64,000 bases of DNA from Pseudomonadales bacterium (GTDB lineage Bacteria; Pseudomonadota; Gammaproteobacteria; Pseudomonadales; Azotimanducaceae): positions 1 to 64,000 of the forward strand of contig JADHNJ010000001.1 of the NCBI GenBank assembly GCA_016779565.1, written 5' to 3'. Positions 42,708-52,383 of this stretch are shown piece by piece. Within the stretch, counting starts at the first letter, position 1; each line of letters starts with the position of its first letter. The notes under the pieces are model-generated. The model saw only the letters and a list, made by a program, of their open reading frames with translations. It was not told where the DNA came from and ran no database searches. The position numbers were made by a program, and so were the translations under genes.

Positions 42708-44528
42708 CTAGACCTCGCGTACCCGAGAGGCACGTTTTCGTTCGTTTTCGGTGAGCAGCTTTTTTCGAATCCGGATGTGGTTTGGCGTAATTTCAACCAA
42801 CTCATCCTCGTCTATAAATTCAACCGCTTGCTCTAAGGTAAACTGCACTGGCGGCGTTAACACAATATTCTCATCAGTACCGGCAGCTCGAATGTTGGTC
42901 AATTGTTTACCTTTAATCGGATTCACGGGCAGGTCATTACCCCGAGAATGCAGGCCTATAATCATCCCCTCATAGATTTCTTCATTAGGGTGGATGAACA
43001 AACGACCACGAGGCTGCAAATTGAACAAACTGAAACCCAAGCTCTTGCCACTGACCATAGACACTAATACGCCATTACGCCGACGGTTGAGATCAACTCC
43101 GAGATGCTCGCCATAATGCGAGAACACACTGCTCATGATGCCGCCACCAGACGTCAACGTCATAAACTCTGATCGAAATCCGATGAGACCCCGAGTTGGA
43201 ATAACGAAATCGAGCCGCACTCGACCTTTGGGATCTGGCACCATGTTAGCGAGTGTGCCCTTACGTTGGCCAATCACTTCCATTACCGCGCCTTGATGCT
43301 GCTGATCAACATCGATGCTTAGATTTTCGTAGGGCTCCTGAATAACGCCCTCGATTTCTTTCAAGATTACCTCAGGTCTAGACACCCCTAGCTCATAACC
43401 TTCCCGACGCATCGTTTCGATTAACACACCAAGATGTAATTCGCCTCGACCAGATACAACAAATTTGTCCGCGCTATCGCCCGGTTCAACTCGAAGCGCG
43501 ACATTATATTGGAGCTCTAGCTCGAGACGATCCTTCAGGTTTCGGCTGGTGACATATTTACCATCTCGACCGGCAAAAGGCGACGTATTGACTTGAAAAG
43601 TCATCGAGATTGTTGGCTCATCTACGACAAGCGCTGGCAGCGCTTCAGGCTGATCGACATCACATATTGTGTCTGAAATCTTAAGATCGTCGATTCCACA
43701 GACACAAACAATATCTCCGGCCGAGGCAGAAGGTACCTCTACACGATTTAAACCTGAGAAACCCATGACCTGAAGGATCTTAGCTTTCTTGATGCGTCCC
43801 TCTGAATCTACGACAGCGACACTTTGACCACGCTTAACCGAACCCCTTGAGATTCGGCCTAAACCAATGAGTCCGACATAACTGTTATAATCTAGAGCAC
43901 TGATTTGCATCTGAAGCCCGCCACCTGTGACCACTTTTGGCGGCGGCACGTGATCAACAATCAGGTCTAGAAGATAGTCCAAATTGTCACCCAAGGCATC
44001 AGCGCTAGGCCCTGCTACGCCTTGAATCGCTGACCCCACAACAACCGGAAAATCCAACTGGGTATCATTCGCGCCTAACCGATCAAACAGTTCGAACACT
44101 TCATCAACCACCCAATCAGGGCGGGCGCCCTCTCGATCCACTTTGTTTACCATCAAGATAGGGTTGAGATGATTACTGAAAGCTTTTTGCGTAACAAACC
44201 GAGTTTGCGGCATGGGCCCATCAACGGCATCTACCAGCAACAGCACAGAATCTACCATGGACAAAATGCGTTCAACCTCACCACCAAAATCGGCGTGCCC
44301 TGGGGTATCAACGATATTGATCCTCGTGCCGCGCCAATCTAGAGCCGTGTTCTTGGCCAAAATTGTAATGCCCCGTTCTTTTTCAAGGTCATTTGAGTCC
44401 ATCAGCCGTTCACCGCTCTCGTCGCCCCGAGCTAATGCACCAGCCTGAGACAGTAACTTATCGATCAGGGTGGTTTTGCCATGGTCTACGTGCGCAATAA
44501 TCGCTATGTTTCGCATTTTTTCTGACAT
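42708..44528 (-). CDS. typA: Translational GTPase TypA/BipA
   Basis: [52 protein letters not shown]. Confidence 0.98.
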   Translation of the reverse strand: MSEKMRNIAIIAHVDHGKTTLIDKLLSQAGALARGDESGERLMDSNDLEKERGITILAKNTALDWRGTRINIVDTPGHADFGGEVERILSMVDSVLLLVDAVDGPMPQTRFVTQKAFSNHLNPILMVNKVDREGARPDWVVDEVFELFDRLGANDTQLDFPVVVGSAIQGVAGPSADALGDNLDYLLDLIVDHVPPPKVVTGGGLQMQISALDYNSYVGLIGLGRISRGSVKRGQSVAVVDSEGRIKKAKILQVMGFSGLNRVEVPSASAGDIVCVCGIDDLKISDTICDVDQPEALPALVVDEPTISMTFQVNTSPFAGRDGKYVTSRNLKDRLELELQYNVALRVEPGDSADKFVVSGRGELHLGVLIETMRREGYELGVSRPEVILKEIEGVIQEPYENLSIDVDQQHQGAVMEVIGQRKGTLANMVPDPKGRVRLDFVIPTRGLIGFRSEFMTLTSGGGIMSSVFSHYGEHLGVDLNRRRNGVLVSMVSGKSLGFSLFNLQPRGRLFIHPNEEIYEGMIIGLHSRGNDLPVNPIKGKQLTNIRAAGTDENIVLTPPVQFTLEQAVEFIDEDELVEITPNHIRIRKKLLTENERKRASRVREV

Positions 44529-44685
44529 TGAGGGGTGCGTCCAACTTGGGGCCTAAGCCGAAGGAGCGGGATTATACTCAAATACTCGATCCTTGCGACT
44601 TTTCTTCATCGTTCTGAGCGGTTTCCGAGGAGAAACCGCCCGGCAGAAGATGTGCGCACCAAAATTGATCAAAATCGCTAAATTT

Positions 44686-44702
44686 TGCTCTATATTAGTG
44701 CA
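44686..44702 (+). promoter_or_regulatory. Candidate NtrC binding site upstream of glutamine synthetase
   Basis: TGCTCT-ATATT-AGTGCA: palindrome with one mismatch to TGCACY-N5-RGTGCA, 73 bp upstream of the sigma54 -24 element. Confidence 0.55.
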
Positions 44703-44774
44703 AATACCGTTACCCGCGTCGCCAAAATGCCCGTAATTATGAGGGTATTCAATGAGTTACTATTCGTTGGCTTA

Positions 44775-44790
44775 TGGCATGCTCTTTGCT
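44775..44790 (+). promoter_or_regulatory. Candidate sigma54 (RpoN) -24/-12 promoter of glutamine synthetase
   Basis: TGGCATG-CTCT-TTGCT versus consensus TGGCACG-N4-TTGCW; GG to GC spacing 12 bp. Confidence 0.78.
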
Positions 44791-44909
44791 CTCTACTAGC
44801 GTTGCAGGGTTCTCCGGACAACTTGACCGTCTCCTCGACCCGATTCTGACGGCGGACCGTAATCTCAACTCGACCTTTGTATTGTCAAAAAGAAGGAGCA
44901 GCACTACTT

Positions 44910-45920
44910 ATGAAGTCAAAACTCGAATACATCTGGCTAGATGGTTATCAGCCAACCCAAAGCCTACGCAGTAAAACAATGGTTAGAACCGATTTCTCTG
45001 GCAAGCTCGAAGATTGTCCCATGTGGGTATTTGACGGGAGCTCAACTCAACAGGCCGAAGGCGGGAGCTCCGACTGCTTGCTAAAGCCCGTCGCAATTAT
45101 TCCAGATCCTGACCGTAACAATGGCTATCTGGTCATGACTGAGGTCCTCAACCCAGATGGCAGTCCTCATGAGTCAAATGGACGGGCCACCATCGATGAC
45201 GATGATGCAGATTTTTGGTTCGGGTTCGAGCAAGAATACTTCCTGTGGGATATCACCACCGATCTACCTCCCGGTTTTCCAATGGGAGGCTTCCCTGCGC
45301 CGCAAGGGCCCTACTACTGCAGTGTAGGTGGTAAAAACACCTATGGTAGGGATTGCGTAGAAGAGCACTTAGACCTGTGTCTCGAGGCGGGCTTAAATGT
45401 GGAAGGCATTAACGCCGAGGTTGCCGCAGGGCAATGGGAATTCCAGATCTTCGCCAAAGGCGCTCATGAAGCAGGTGATCAGATTTGGCTTGCACGCTAC
45501 TTGCTCGAAAGAACCGGCGAAAAGTACGGCTACGCCATCAATTATCATCCCAAACCTCTCGGGGATACTGACTGGAACGGGTCTGGCATGCACGCGAACT
45601 TCTCTAACGGCGCAATGCGCGACAACGGTGATGAAGCAGTCTTCACCAAAATCTGCGAGAACTTCGGCCGCAATATCGAGCGTCATATGAGCGTTTACGG
45701 CGCGGAGAATGATCAGCGATTAACAGGTAAGCATGAGACTCAGTCCATCGATCAGTTCAGTTACGGCGTGTCTGATCGAGGTGCCAGCATCCGGATTCCT
45801 GTCAGCACCGTGACGGACGGTTGGAAAGGCCGTCTCGAAGATCGAAGAACAGCCTCTAATGCAGATCCTTACAAGGTCGCGGCGGCTATCATCAAGACAA
45901 CCAAGGAAGCGTTAAGCTAA
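44910..45920 (+). CDS. glnII: Type II (eukaryote-like) glutamine synthetase, GSII
   Basis: 336 aa from ATG 44910; MKSKLEYIWLDGYQPTQSLRSKT, CPMWVFDGSSTQQAEGGSSDCLLKPVA, EQEYFLWD, NYHPKPLGDTDWNGSGMHANFS, GKHETQSIDQFSYGVSDRGASIRIP. Confidence 0.92.
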   Translation: MKSKLEYIWLDGYQPTQSLRSKTMVRTDFSGKLEDCPMWVFDGSSTQQAEGGSSDCLLKPVAIIPDPDRNNGYLVMTEVLNPDGSPHESNGRATIDDDDADFWFGFEQEYFLWDITTDLPPGFPMGGFPAPQGPYYCSVGGKNTYGRDCVEEHLDLCLEAGLNVEGINAEVAAGQWEFQIFAKGAHEAGDQIWLARYLLERTGEKYGYAINYHPKPLGDTDWNGSGMHANFSNGAMRDNGDEAVFTKICENFGRNIERHMSVYGAENDQRLTGKHETQSIDQFSYGVSDRGASIRIPVSTVTDGWKGRLEDRRTASNADPYKVAAAIIKTTKEALS

Positions 45921-45926
45921 CCTTTA

Positions 45927-45963
45927 ATGCCAATAGCGAGCGCCAACAAGGCGCTCGCGGCAT
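45927..45963 (+). terminator. Strong hairpin downstream of glutamine synthetase
   Basis: ATGCC-aata-GCGAGCGCC-aacaa-GGCGCTCGC-GGCAT, 9-bp perfect inner stem plus 5-bp outer stem; no U-tract. Confidence 0.5.
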
Positions 45964-46053
45964 CCTACCCCACTGCATGCCTTTGCAGGAAAGCACTTTC
46001 CTTGAGGCGATAATTTTTATAACGTTTACTGACGCTATCTCGGGAATAGGCCT

Positions 46054-46428
46054 ATGCGGTTTTACGCGGTGCTGTGTCTTTTCATGCTTATGCTTGCGCC
46101 TACTGGGCTGCCCCTGGCGGAAGATAGCGCACCTAACTACCGGTTATCCTTGCAGAGCCTAAAAGGCAGTGAAAGGGTTCAGGCGACCGGGGGACAACTC
46201 ACTTTTATCGCTCAAGTTGAGCCGCGGTTATTTCCTCGACACCAATTAAAAATCCAATCTGCTGATCAAACCATCGATGCCTTAGCGACGCCGGGACAAA
46301 CCGTAGTTCAAGGGGTCGAGCGAGGTGTCCAGACGTTTAGATTGGTGGTGATCGACCAAGATAGCGGAGCAATTCTTAGTGAGTCTCCGGCACTGAAATT
46401 AGACGTCCGACGATTTATCCCTCGATAG
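46054..46428 (+). CDS. Hypothetical secreted protein between glutamine synthetase and ntrB
   Basis: 124 aa, signal peptide MRFYAVLCLFMLMLAPTGLPLAE. Confidence 0.65.
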   Translation: MRFYAVLCLFMLMLAPTGLPLAEDSAPNYRLSLQSLKGSERVQATGGQLTFIAQVEPRLFPRHQLKIQSADQTIDALATPGQTVVQGVERGVQTFRLVVIDQDSGAILSESPALKLDVRRFIPR

Positions 46429-46446
46429 GCAGGGTAAACTCTAGAT

Positions 46447-46463
46447 CGCACCATTATGGTGCG
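46447..46463. promoter_or_regulatory. Candidate NtrC operator upstream of ntrB
   Basis: CGCACCATTATGGTGCG perfect 8+1+8 palindrome; core GCACC-N5-GGTGC matches the NtrC consensus GCACY-N5-RGTGC exactly. Confidence 0.75.
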
Positions 46464-46551
46464 GTATCATTGCGCTTAAACCAGAAGACCCTCGCAAACT
46501 GGAACTCCCAGCCCTTCGAATACTGGTGCGGATTTTGCAAATGCACTGGCT

Positions 46552-47649
46552 ATGAACCAGACCTATCAATCTCAGAACGTCATTGAACGAACGCTCATGT
46601 CAGATACCGCCTTCGATAATCTCACAACTTCCGTGCTGATCCTCGATCAGGATCTCAATCTGCTGCAACTCAATCAGTCTGCTGAAAGCCTTTTTGAACT
46701 TTCAGAGAAACGCGCCCTTCAGAAACGACTTTCTTCCTTGGTGCCAGGATGGCGCCTCTTAGAACCCCTGTTAGTCGACGCTCTCGCCGATAGCCGCCCA
46801 TACACTCAAAGGCAAGCCCAGATCGAACTCTTAAGTGGCGATTTCGTCACGGTTGATCTTACAGTGTCGCCTATTTCAGAGGCTTCCGATGCGGCCCTGA
46901 TTGTTGAAGTTATCGCCCTCGACCGCTACTTGAGAATCGATCGCGATAACGTACATCGAGAGCATCAAGAGGGCACTCAACAGATGATTCGCGGCCTAGC
47001 CCATGAAATTAAGAATCCCCTTGGCGGCATCCGAGGCTCCGCACAACTCTTGCACGAGGAGCTTGAGTCTCCGGAACTCAAAGAATATACCTCGATTATT
47101 ATTGAAGAAACCGACCGATTAAAAACCCTTGTTGATAGGCTCTTGGGGCCGAACCAACCGTCTGAGCTTAGGGCTGGAAACATTCATGAAATTCTTGAGC
47201 GAGCTCGCAAGCTAATCGAGCTAGAGGCGCCTTTCACCATCGGCATGAACCGAGACTATGATCCTTCGATCCCAGACGTTTGGATCGACACCGATCTTAT
47301 GTTTCAGGCACTGCTAAACATTCTTAGAAACGCTATGCAGTCTCTGAGCAAATCTACCAACCCCACCATCAAGCTGGTAACCCGAACCGAACGGAGATTT
47401 ACCATTGCATCGGTGCTTCATCGTAACGTCCTTAAAATCGACATCATCGACAATGGTCCAGGCATTCCTTTGGAACTCCGAGATAATCTTTTCTTACCCA
47501 TGATTACCGGTAGGCCAGACGGCACCGGCCTTGGGCTCAGTGTCGCCCATGCCATTGTCCATCGACATGGTGGCATTATTGAGTTCAATTCGGAGCCTGG
47601 CAGAACACAATTCAGCATTATCATTCCTCTGGAGATTGCACCGTCATGA
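46552..47649 (+). CDS. ntrB: Nitrogen regulation sensor histidine kinase NtrB (GlnL)
   Basis: PAS domain; RGLAHEIKNPLGGIRGSAQLL H-box; GRPDGTGLGLSVAHAIVHRHGG; alternative start at 46588. Confidence 0.95.
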   Translation: MNQTYQSQNVIERTLMSDTAFDNLTTSVLILDQDLNLLQLNQSAESLFELSEKRALQKRLSSLVPGWRLLEPLLVDALADSRPYTQRQAQIELLSGDFVTVDLTVSPISEASDAALIVEVIALDRYLRIDRDNVHREHQEGTQQMIRGLAHEIKNPLGGIRGSAQLLHEELESPELKEYTSIIIEETDRLKTLVDRLLGPNQPSELRAGNIHEILERARKLIELEAPFTIGMNRDYDPSIPDVWIDTDLMFQALLNILRNAMQSLSKSTNPTIKLVTRTERRFTIASVLHRNVLKIDIIDNGPGIPLELRDNLFLPMITGRPDGTGLGLSVAHAIVHRHGGIIEFNSEPGRTQFSIIIPLEIAPS

Positions 47650-49076
47650 GCATTGGAAACACCATCTGGGTGGCCGATGATGAGAAGTCCATCCGCTGGG
47701 TACTGGACAAAGCCTTGTCAAAGGAAGGGCTGCAGGTAACATGCTTTGAGTCCGCTGAATCACTATTAGCGCGTTTCCAGGACGAAAAACCCGAAGTCAT
47801 CGTCAGTGACATCCGTATGCATGGCATGGATGGATTAGCGATGCTGGCTGAAATCAAACAGACCTGTCCTGACCTACCGGTCATTATCATGACTGCCCAC
47901 TCAGACCTCGATAGTGCCGTATCATCAATTCAAGGCGGCGCGTTTGAGTATATCCCTAAGCCTTTTGAAGTTGATGAAGCCGTCTCAGTGGTCAAGCGGG
48001 CGTTAGCCAATCTTTCTGAAAGTAAAGATCCCCAGTCAACCGTCGATTATGATCCCCCGAATGAGATCATCGGAAAAGCCCCTGCCATGCAGGAGGTATT
48101 TCGCGCTATCGGACGTCTCTCCCGCTCTCATGTCACAGTGCTGATCAATGGACAATCTGGCACGGGCAAAGAACTCGTTGCCCATGCGTTACACCGGCAC
48201 AGTCCAAGAAAGGACAATCCCTTTGTCGCGCTTAACATGGCGGCGATTCCTCAAGACCTGATTGAATCAGAACTCTTTGGCCACGAGAAAGGCGCATTCA
48301 CGGGCGCCAATCAGGCTAGAGTCGGCCGATTTGAGCAAGCCGACGGGGGCACTTTATTTCTGGACGAAATTGGTGACATGCCAGCGGAAACCCAAACCCG
48401 GTTGCTACGAGTTTTATCAGACGGTCGGTTTTACCGCGTCGGCGGCCACGAACCAAGAAGCGCCAATGTTCGCGTCATTGCCGCAACGCATCAAAACCTA
48501 GAAACGCTCGTAGCGGAGAACCGATTTAGAGAAGACTTGTTTCATCGTTTAAACGTTATTCGTCTCCACTTACCGAATCTCGCCGATCGACGAGAAGACA
48601 TTCCGCTCCTGCTCGACCATTTTCTGCAGACAGCGGCGCAAGAGCTTGAGGACGAGCCGAAAGTTTTATTACCAGACACGCTGCGTTACCTTGCCGAGTT
48701 ACCCTGGCCCGGTAACGTGAGACAGCTTGAGAACTTTTGCCGTTGGATCACTGTAATGGCAACTGGTCGGGACGTGCATCTTACCGATCTGCCCCCGGAG
48801 TTGGTGCCTGTTAATACCAGCTCCGCACGCCAAGAAAGCGATTGGGCCGCACAACTTAGTCATTGGGCAGAGGCGCAATTGATGGCCCAAGGGTTACCCG
48901 AAACCGGATTGCTGGGAGAAGCGCTTCCCAAATTTGAGCGAGCCCTGATTGAGGTCACGCTCGCGCACACCCAGGGTCGCAAGCGGGATGCTTCAATTCT
49001 CTTGGGTTGGGGGCGCAATACGCTGACGAGAAAGATGCAAGAACTGGACATGGAGCACGATTCCTCGGAGGATTAA
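47646..49076 (+). CDS. ntrC: Nitrogen regulation response regulator NtrC (GlnG)
   Basis: Receiver domain (VSDIRMHGMDGLAML), sigma54 AAA+ motif ELFGHEKGAFTGA, C-terminal Fis-type HTH. Confidence 0.96.
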   Translation: MSIGNTIWVADDEKSIRWVLDKALSKEGLQVTCFESAESLLARFQDEKPEVIVSDIRMHGMDGLAMLAEIKQTCPDLPVIIMTAHSDLDSAVSSIQGGAFEYIPKPFEVDEAVSVVKRALANLSESKDPQSTVDYDPPNEIIGKAPAMQEVFRAIGRLSRSHVTVLINGQSGTGKELVAHALHRHSPRKDNPFVALNMAAIPQDLIESELFGHEKGAFTGANQARVGRFEQADGGTLFLDEIGDMPAETQTRLLRVLSDGRFYRVGGHEPRSANVRVIAATHQNLETLVAENRFREDLFHRLNVIRLHLPNLADRREDIPLLLDHFLQTAAQELEDEPKVLLPDTLRYLAELPWPGNVRQLENFCRWITVMATGRDVHLTDLPPELVPVNTSSARQESDWAAQLSHWAEAQLMAQGLPETGLLGEALPKFERALIEVTLAHTQGRKRDASILLGWGRNTLTRKMQELDMEHDSSED

Positions 49077-49102
49077 GCGCCTCGCTAAAGAGATTACGTG
49101 AC

Positions 49103-49564
49103 ATGTTCAATGTTGTTTTGTTCGAGCCCGAAATTCCGCCTAACACCGGCAACATCATGCGCTTATGCGCTAACACTGGCGCTCGACTGCATCTAGTCGA
49201 ACCTTTAGGTTTCTCTCTGGACGAAAAACTTCTCAGACGTGCGGCGCTCGACTATCGAGACTATGCATCGGTGGCGCTACACCCCAATTTACAGTCCTTG
49301 ATGTCGAAAAATCCTGACGCACGTTTGCTCGCTGCAAGCACCAAGGGCAGTCATCGCTACGACCAATTTTGTTTTGAAGCTAATGACTTTATTGTATTTG
49401 GACCTGAAACTCGCGGTTTACCAGAAGACCTACTCTTCTCTGATATTTTCACTGCTACCCTGACGATTCCCATGCAACCTGATAGCCGCTCCATCAATCT
49501 CTCAAATGCCACGGCCATTGTTTTATTCGAGGCATTACGACAATTCAATTTCGAATATTACTGA
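49103..49564 (+). CDS. trmL: tRNA (cytidine(34)-2'-O)-methyltransferase
   Basis: MFNVVLFEPEIPPNTGNIMRLCANTGARLHLVEPLGF; FGPETRGLP; start at ATG 49103. Confidence 0.95.
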   Translation: MFNVVLFEPEIPPNTGNIMRLCANTGARLHLVEPLGFSLDEKLLRRAALDYRDYASVALHPNLQSLMSKNPDARLLAASTKGSHRYDQFCFEANDFIVFGPETRGLPEDLLFSDIFTATLTIPMQPDSRSINLSNATAIVLFEALRQFNFEYY

Positions 49565-50022
49565 ACTGAGGCGTCCTGGCGTTCTTTGGCTAATTTAGCT
49601 TGCTCGTAAAGCGCATCAAAATTAACCGGCGCTAACATGAGCGGAGGGAAACTGCCCTTAACGATCAGTGAATCGATATTCTCTCGGGCGTAGGGAAACA
49701 ATATACTCGGACAGAAGCTAGCCAACATATGATCCTTTCCTGCTTCATCCAATCCATCAATTACAAAAATACCGGCTTGTTGAACTTCTGCTAGATACAA
49801 CGTTTTATCGTTGTCGTCTTTGGCTGTTAGCGTCAACGACAAAATGACCTCATAAATACCCGACTCAACCAAAACATGTCTGGCATTTAAGTCTAAATTT
49901 ACTGAGGGTTTTGGCGACTGCCTGAAACTCTCTGGTGAACTTGGCGATTCAAAGGATACGTCTTTTAAATACACACGCTGAATCGCAAATTTGGGCTCTT
50001 GCCCCTGGTTCGACTCACTCAT
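49558..50022 (-). CDS. secB: Protein-export chaperone SecB
   Basis: FAIQRVYLKDVSFESP; FPYARENIDSLIVKGSFPPLMLAPVNFDALY. Confidence 0.97.
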   Translation of the reverse strand: MSESNQGQEPKFAIQRVYLKDVSFESPSSPESFRQSPKPSVNLDLNARHVLVESGIYEVILSLTLTAKDDNDKTLYLAEVQQAGIFVIDGLDEAGKDHMLASFCPSILFPYARENIDSLIVKGSFPPLMLAPVNFDALYEQAKLAKERQDASVQ

Positions 50023-50278
50023 TGTCTGCTCCTAATTTTTGATTCAGCTGCCCCATTTGCTCTAAGGCAAACAGTTCGTCACAACCGCCTATATGTTCAT
50101 CCCCGATCCAAATTTGCGGCACCGTATGCCGACCAGAACGTTGCATCATAACCTGTCGCGCCGCGGGGTCATGATCGACGGCAACTTCGGTAAAAGGCAC
50201 TTGCTTGGCCTCTAACAACATCTTGGCGCGCACACAAAAAGGACAATACCGAGTTGTGTATAGGGTGACCTCAACCAT
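50015..50278 (-). CDS. grxC: Glutaredoxin 3
   Basis: VTLYTTRYCPFCVRAKMLLEAK; TVPQIWIGDEHIGGCDEL; start at 50278 (ORF track begins 50314). Confidence 0.95.
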   Translation of the reverse strand: MVEVTLYTTRYCPFCVRAKMLLEAKQVPFTEVAVDHDPAARQVMMQRSGRHTVPQIWIGDEHIGGCDELFALEQMGQLNQKLGADNE

Positions 50279-50280
50279 CG

Positions 50281-50700
50281 CTACTTGACCACCGGCAGAT
50301 TCGCGCCTAGCCATTCTGTCATGCCGCCCGAGAGTCTTTTAACATCTGAAAAGCCTGCCGCCATTAGCTTGCTGCCGATGGCACTCGAGTGCTGTCCGAT
50401 CTTGCAGACCAAGACCACAGGCCGATTCTTAAAATTGTTGAGTTCATCGCTACGAGTCGCAAAACTTGCATAAGGCAAACTGATCGCACCAGCAATATGG
50501 CCCGCTGAAAACTCATTTTTATCGCGCAAATCGACCACAACGGCATTATCTTTATTGACCAAGCGAACGAGCACCTGGGCCGTCACGGATTCGCCGCCTT
50601 TCTTTCGCTCGGTTATGATCAGCGCTACGAGTAACGCGAAAAATAGCCCTACCAGAATCGGATGATTCCCGACAAATTCAAACACCTGCTGCAATGTCAT
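50281..50700 (-). CDS. Rhodanese-like domain membrane-anchored protein
   Basis: N-terminal TM; VVDLRDKNEFSAGHIAGAISLPY; active loop VCKIGQHS. Confidence 0.9.
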   Translation of the reverse strand: MTLQQVFEFVGNHPILVGLFFALLVALIITERKKGGESVTAQVLVRLVNKDNAVVVDLRDKNEFSAGHIAGAISLPYASFATRSDELNNFKNRPVVLVCKIGQHSSAIGSKLMAAGFSDVKRLSGGMTEWLGANLPVVK

Positions 50701-50823
50701 CGTACCTTTTCACATTCTGCCGGCGATTATACACGCTGGATGGCAGGTCTCACTAACACCGGCTGATATTTATCCCATGATCGATTACCGCTAAACTTAA
50801 CTCTTTGTTAGGAATCTGCCCTC

Positions 50824-52383
50824 GTGAGCGACGCACCAACAACCTTGATCATTCTCGACGGCTTTGGTCATCGCCTCGATACTGATGCCAATGCCATCGC
50901 CCTTGCATCAACGCCCTTTTTGGATTCACTTTATAGCTCTGTGCCGCACGAACTAATTTCTGGCTCGGGCACAGATGTTGGGTTGCCTGAGGGACAAATG
51001 GGTAACTCTGAAGTCGGCCATATGAATTTGGGTGCTGGTCGAGTCGTTTATCAAGACTTCACCCGGATCAATGCAGCCATCAAGGATGGCAGTTTTTTTA
51101 CCAATCCAAACCTAAATGCACGCTTTAAAGCCGTGGCGCAGTCGGGAAGCTGCCTGCATATCCTCGGGCTTTTGTCACCGGGCGGCGTTCATAGCCATGA
51201 GCAGCAGATTCATGCCGCCATTAAGTCTGCGGTTCGCCAGGGTGTGAGTAACCTTAAAGTTCACGCATTTTTGGATGGCCGAGATGTGCCACCCCAATCG
51301 GCTACCGATTCACTCAATAAGCTACTCGCGGTTTTGGAGGAGCTGGGCGTTGGCCAAATAGCGTCCATTTGCGGCCGCTACTACGCCATGGATCGAGATC
51401 ACCGATGGGAGCGAACTCAGGCAGCCTATGATGTCATTTGCACGGGGCAATCCGACTATGTGTTCACTGACCCGGTCGCGGCTCTGACCGCTGCCTATGC
51501 TCGGGGCGAAACCGATGAGTTCGTGCAACCCACAGTCATTGCTGCCGATGCCGGTGCAACGGCCATTGAACCTGGGGATGAACTGCTTTTCATGAATTTT
51601 AGGGCAGATCGAGCTCGACAATTAACTGAAGCTTTCGTCAGCACTTCCTTTGATCGCTTCGAGCAATCCGCCATTGAGATTTCTGGCTTCACGACGCTCA
51701 CCCAATATGCGGAAAACCTATCGACAATTTTAGCCTTTCCGCCGGAGACGATCGACAACGGTCTAGGTGAGCACCTATCGAATTTAGGCTTGCCACAACT
51801 ACGAATCGCAGAAACCGAAAAGTATGCCCACGTGACGTTCTTTTTTTCCTGCGGCCAGGAGCAACCTTTTGCCCTCGAGGAGCGTATCTTGGTGCCGTCG
51901 CCGGACGTTAGCACCTACGACCTACAACCTGAGATGAGCGCTGGCGTGCTAACAGACGAACTCTGCCAAGCTATCAGCGCGCAGCGTCATCGGCTCATTG
52001 TGTGCAACTATGCGAATGGCGATATGGTTGGCCACACTGGCAATTTAACTGCCGCCATCAAAGCAGTGGAGACACTTGATCAGTGTTTGCAGCGCGTTGT
52101 CGATGCCTCTAGAGCAGTGGGTGGCGACATATTAATCACTGCTGACCACGGTAATTGTGAAAAAATGCTCGATACCACCACCGGTCAACCCCACACTGCA
52201 CACACCTCTGAGCTGGTGCCATTAATTTACGTCGGCAACAAACCCGTCGGTCTTCGAGGCGGGGGTAAGCTCAGCGATATCGCGCCGACCCTATTGGCGA
52301 TGATGGAACTACCAACCCCAAGCGAGATGACCGGCCAGTCGTTACTCGTCGGCCATCAAGAGCAAACGGTAATCGCCTCTTGA
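50824..52383 (+). CDS. gpmI: 2,3-bisphosphoglycerate-independent phosphoglycerate mutase
   Basis: LIILDGFGHR, GQMGNSEVGHMNLGAGRVVYQD, TADHGNCEKM; GTG start. Confidence 0.97.
   Translation: MSDAPTTLIILDGFGHRLDTDANAIALASTPFLDSLYSSVPHELISGSGTDVGLPEGQMGNSEVGHMNLGAGRVVYQDFTRINAAIKDGSFFTNPNLNARFKAVAQSGSCLHILGLLSPGGVHSHEQQIHAAIKSAVRQGVSNLKVHAFLDGRDVPPQSATDSLNKLLAVLEELGVGQIASICGRYYAMDRDHRWERTQAAYDVICTGQSDYVFTDPVAALTAAYARGETDEFVQPTVIAADAGATAIEPGDELLFMNFRADRARQLTEAFVSTSFDRFEQSAIEISGFTTLTQYAENLSTILAFPPETIDNGLGEHLSNLGLPQLRIAETEKYAHVTFFFSCGQEQPFALEERILVPSPDVSTYDLQPEMSAGVLTDELCQAISAQRHRLIVCNYANGDMVGHTGNLTAAIKAVETLDQCLQRVVDASRAVGGDILITADHGNCEKMLDTTTGQPHTAHTSELVPLIYVGNKPVGLRGGGKLSDIAPTLLAMMELPTPSEMTGQSLLVGHQEQTVIAS

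Noticed and set aside
44774-44974. ORF track 66-aa ORF MACSLLSTSVAG...
   Set aside because: It overlaps the predicted sigma54 promoter and the GSII leader/start and has no recognisable protein features.
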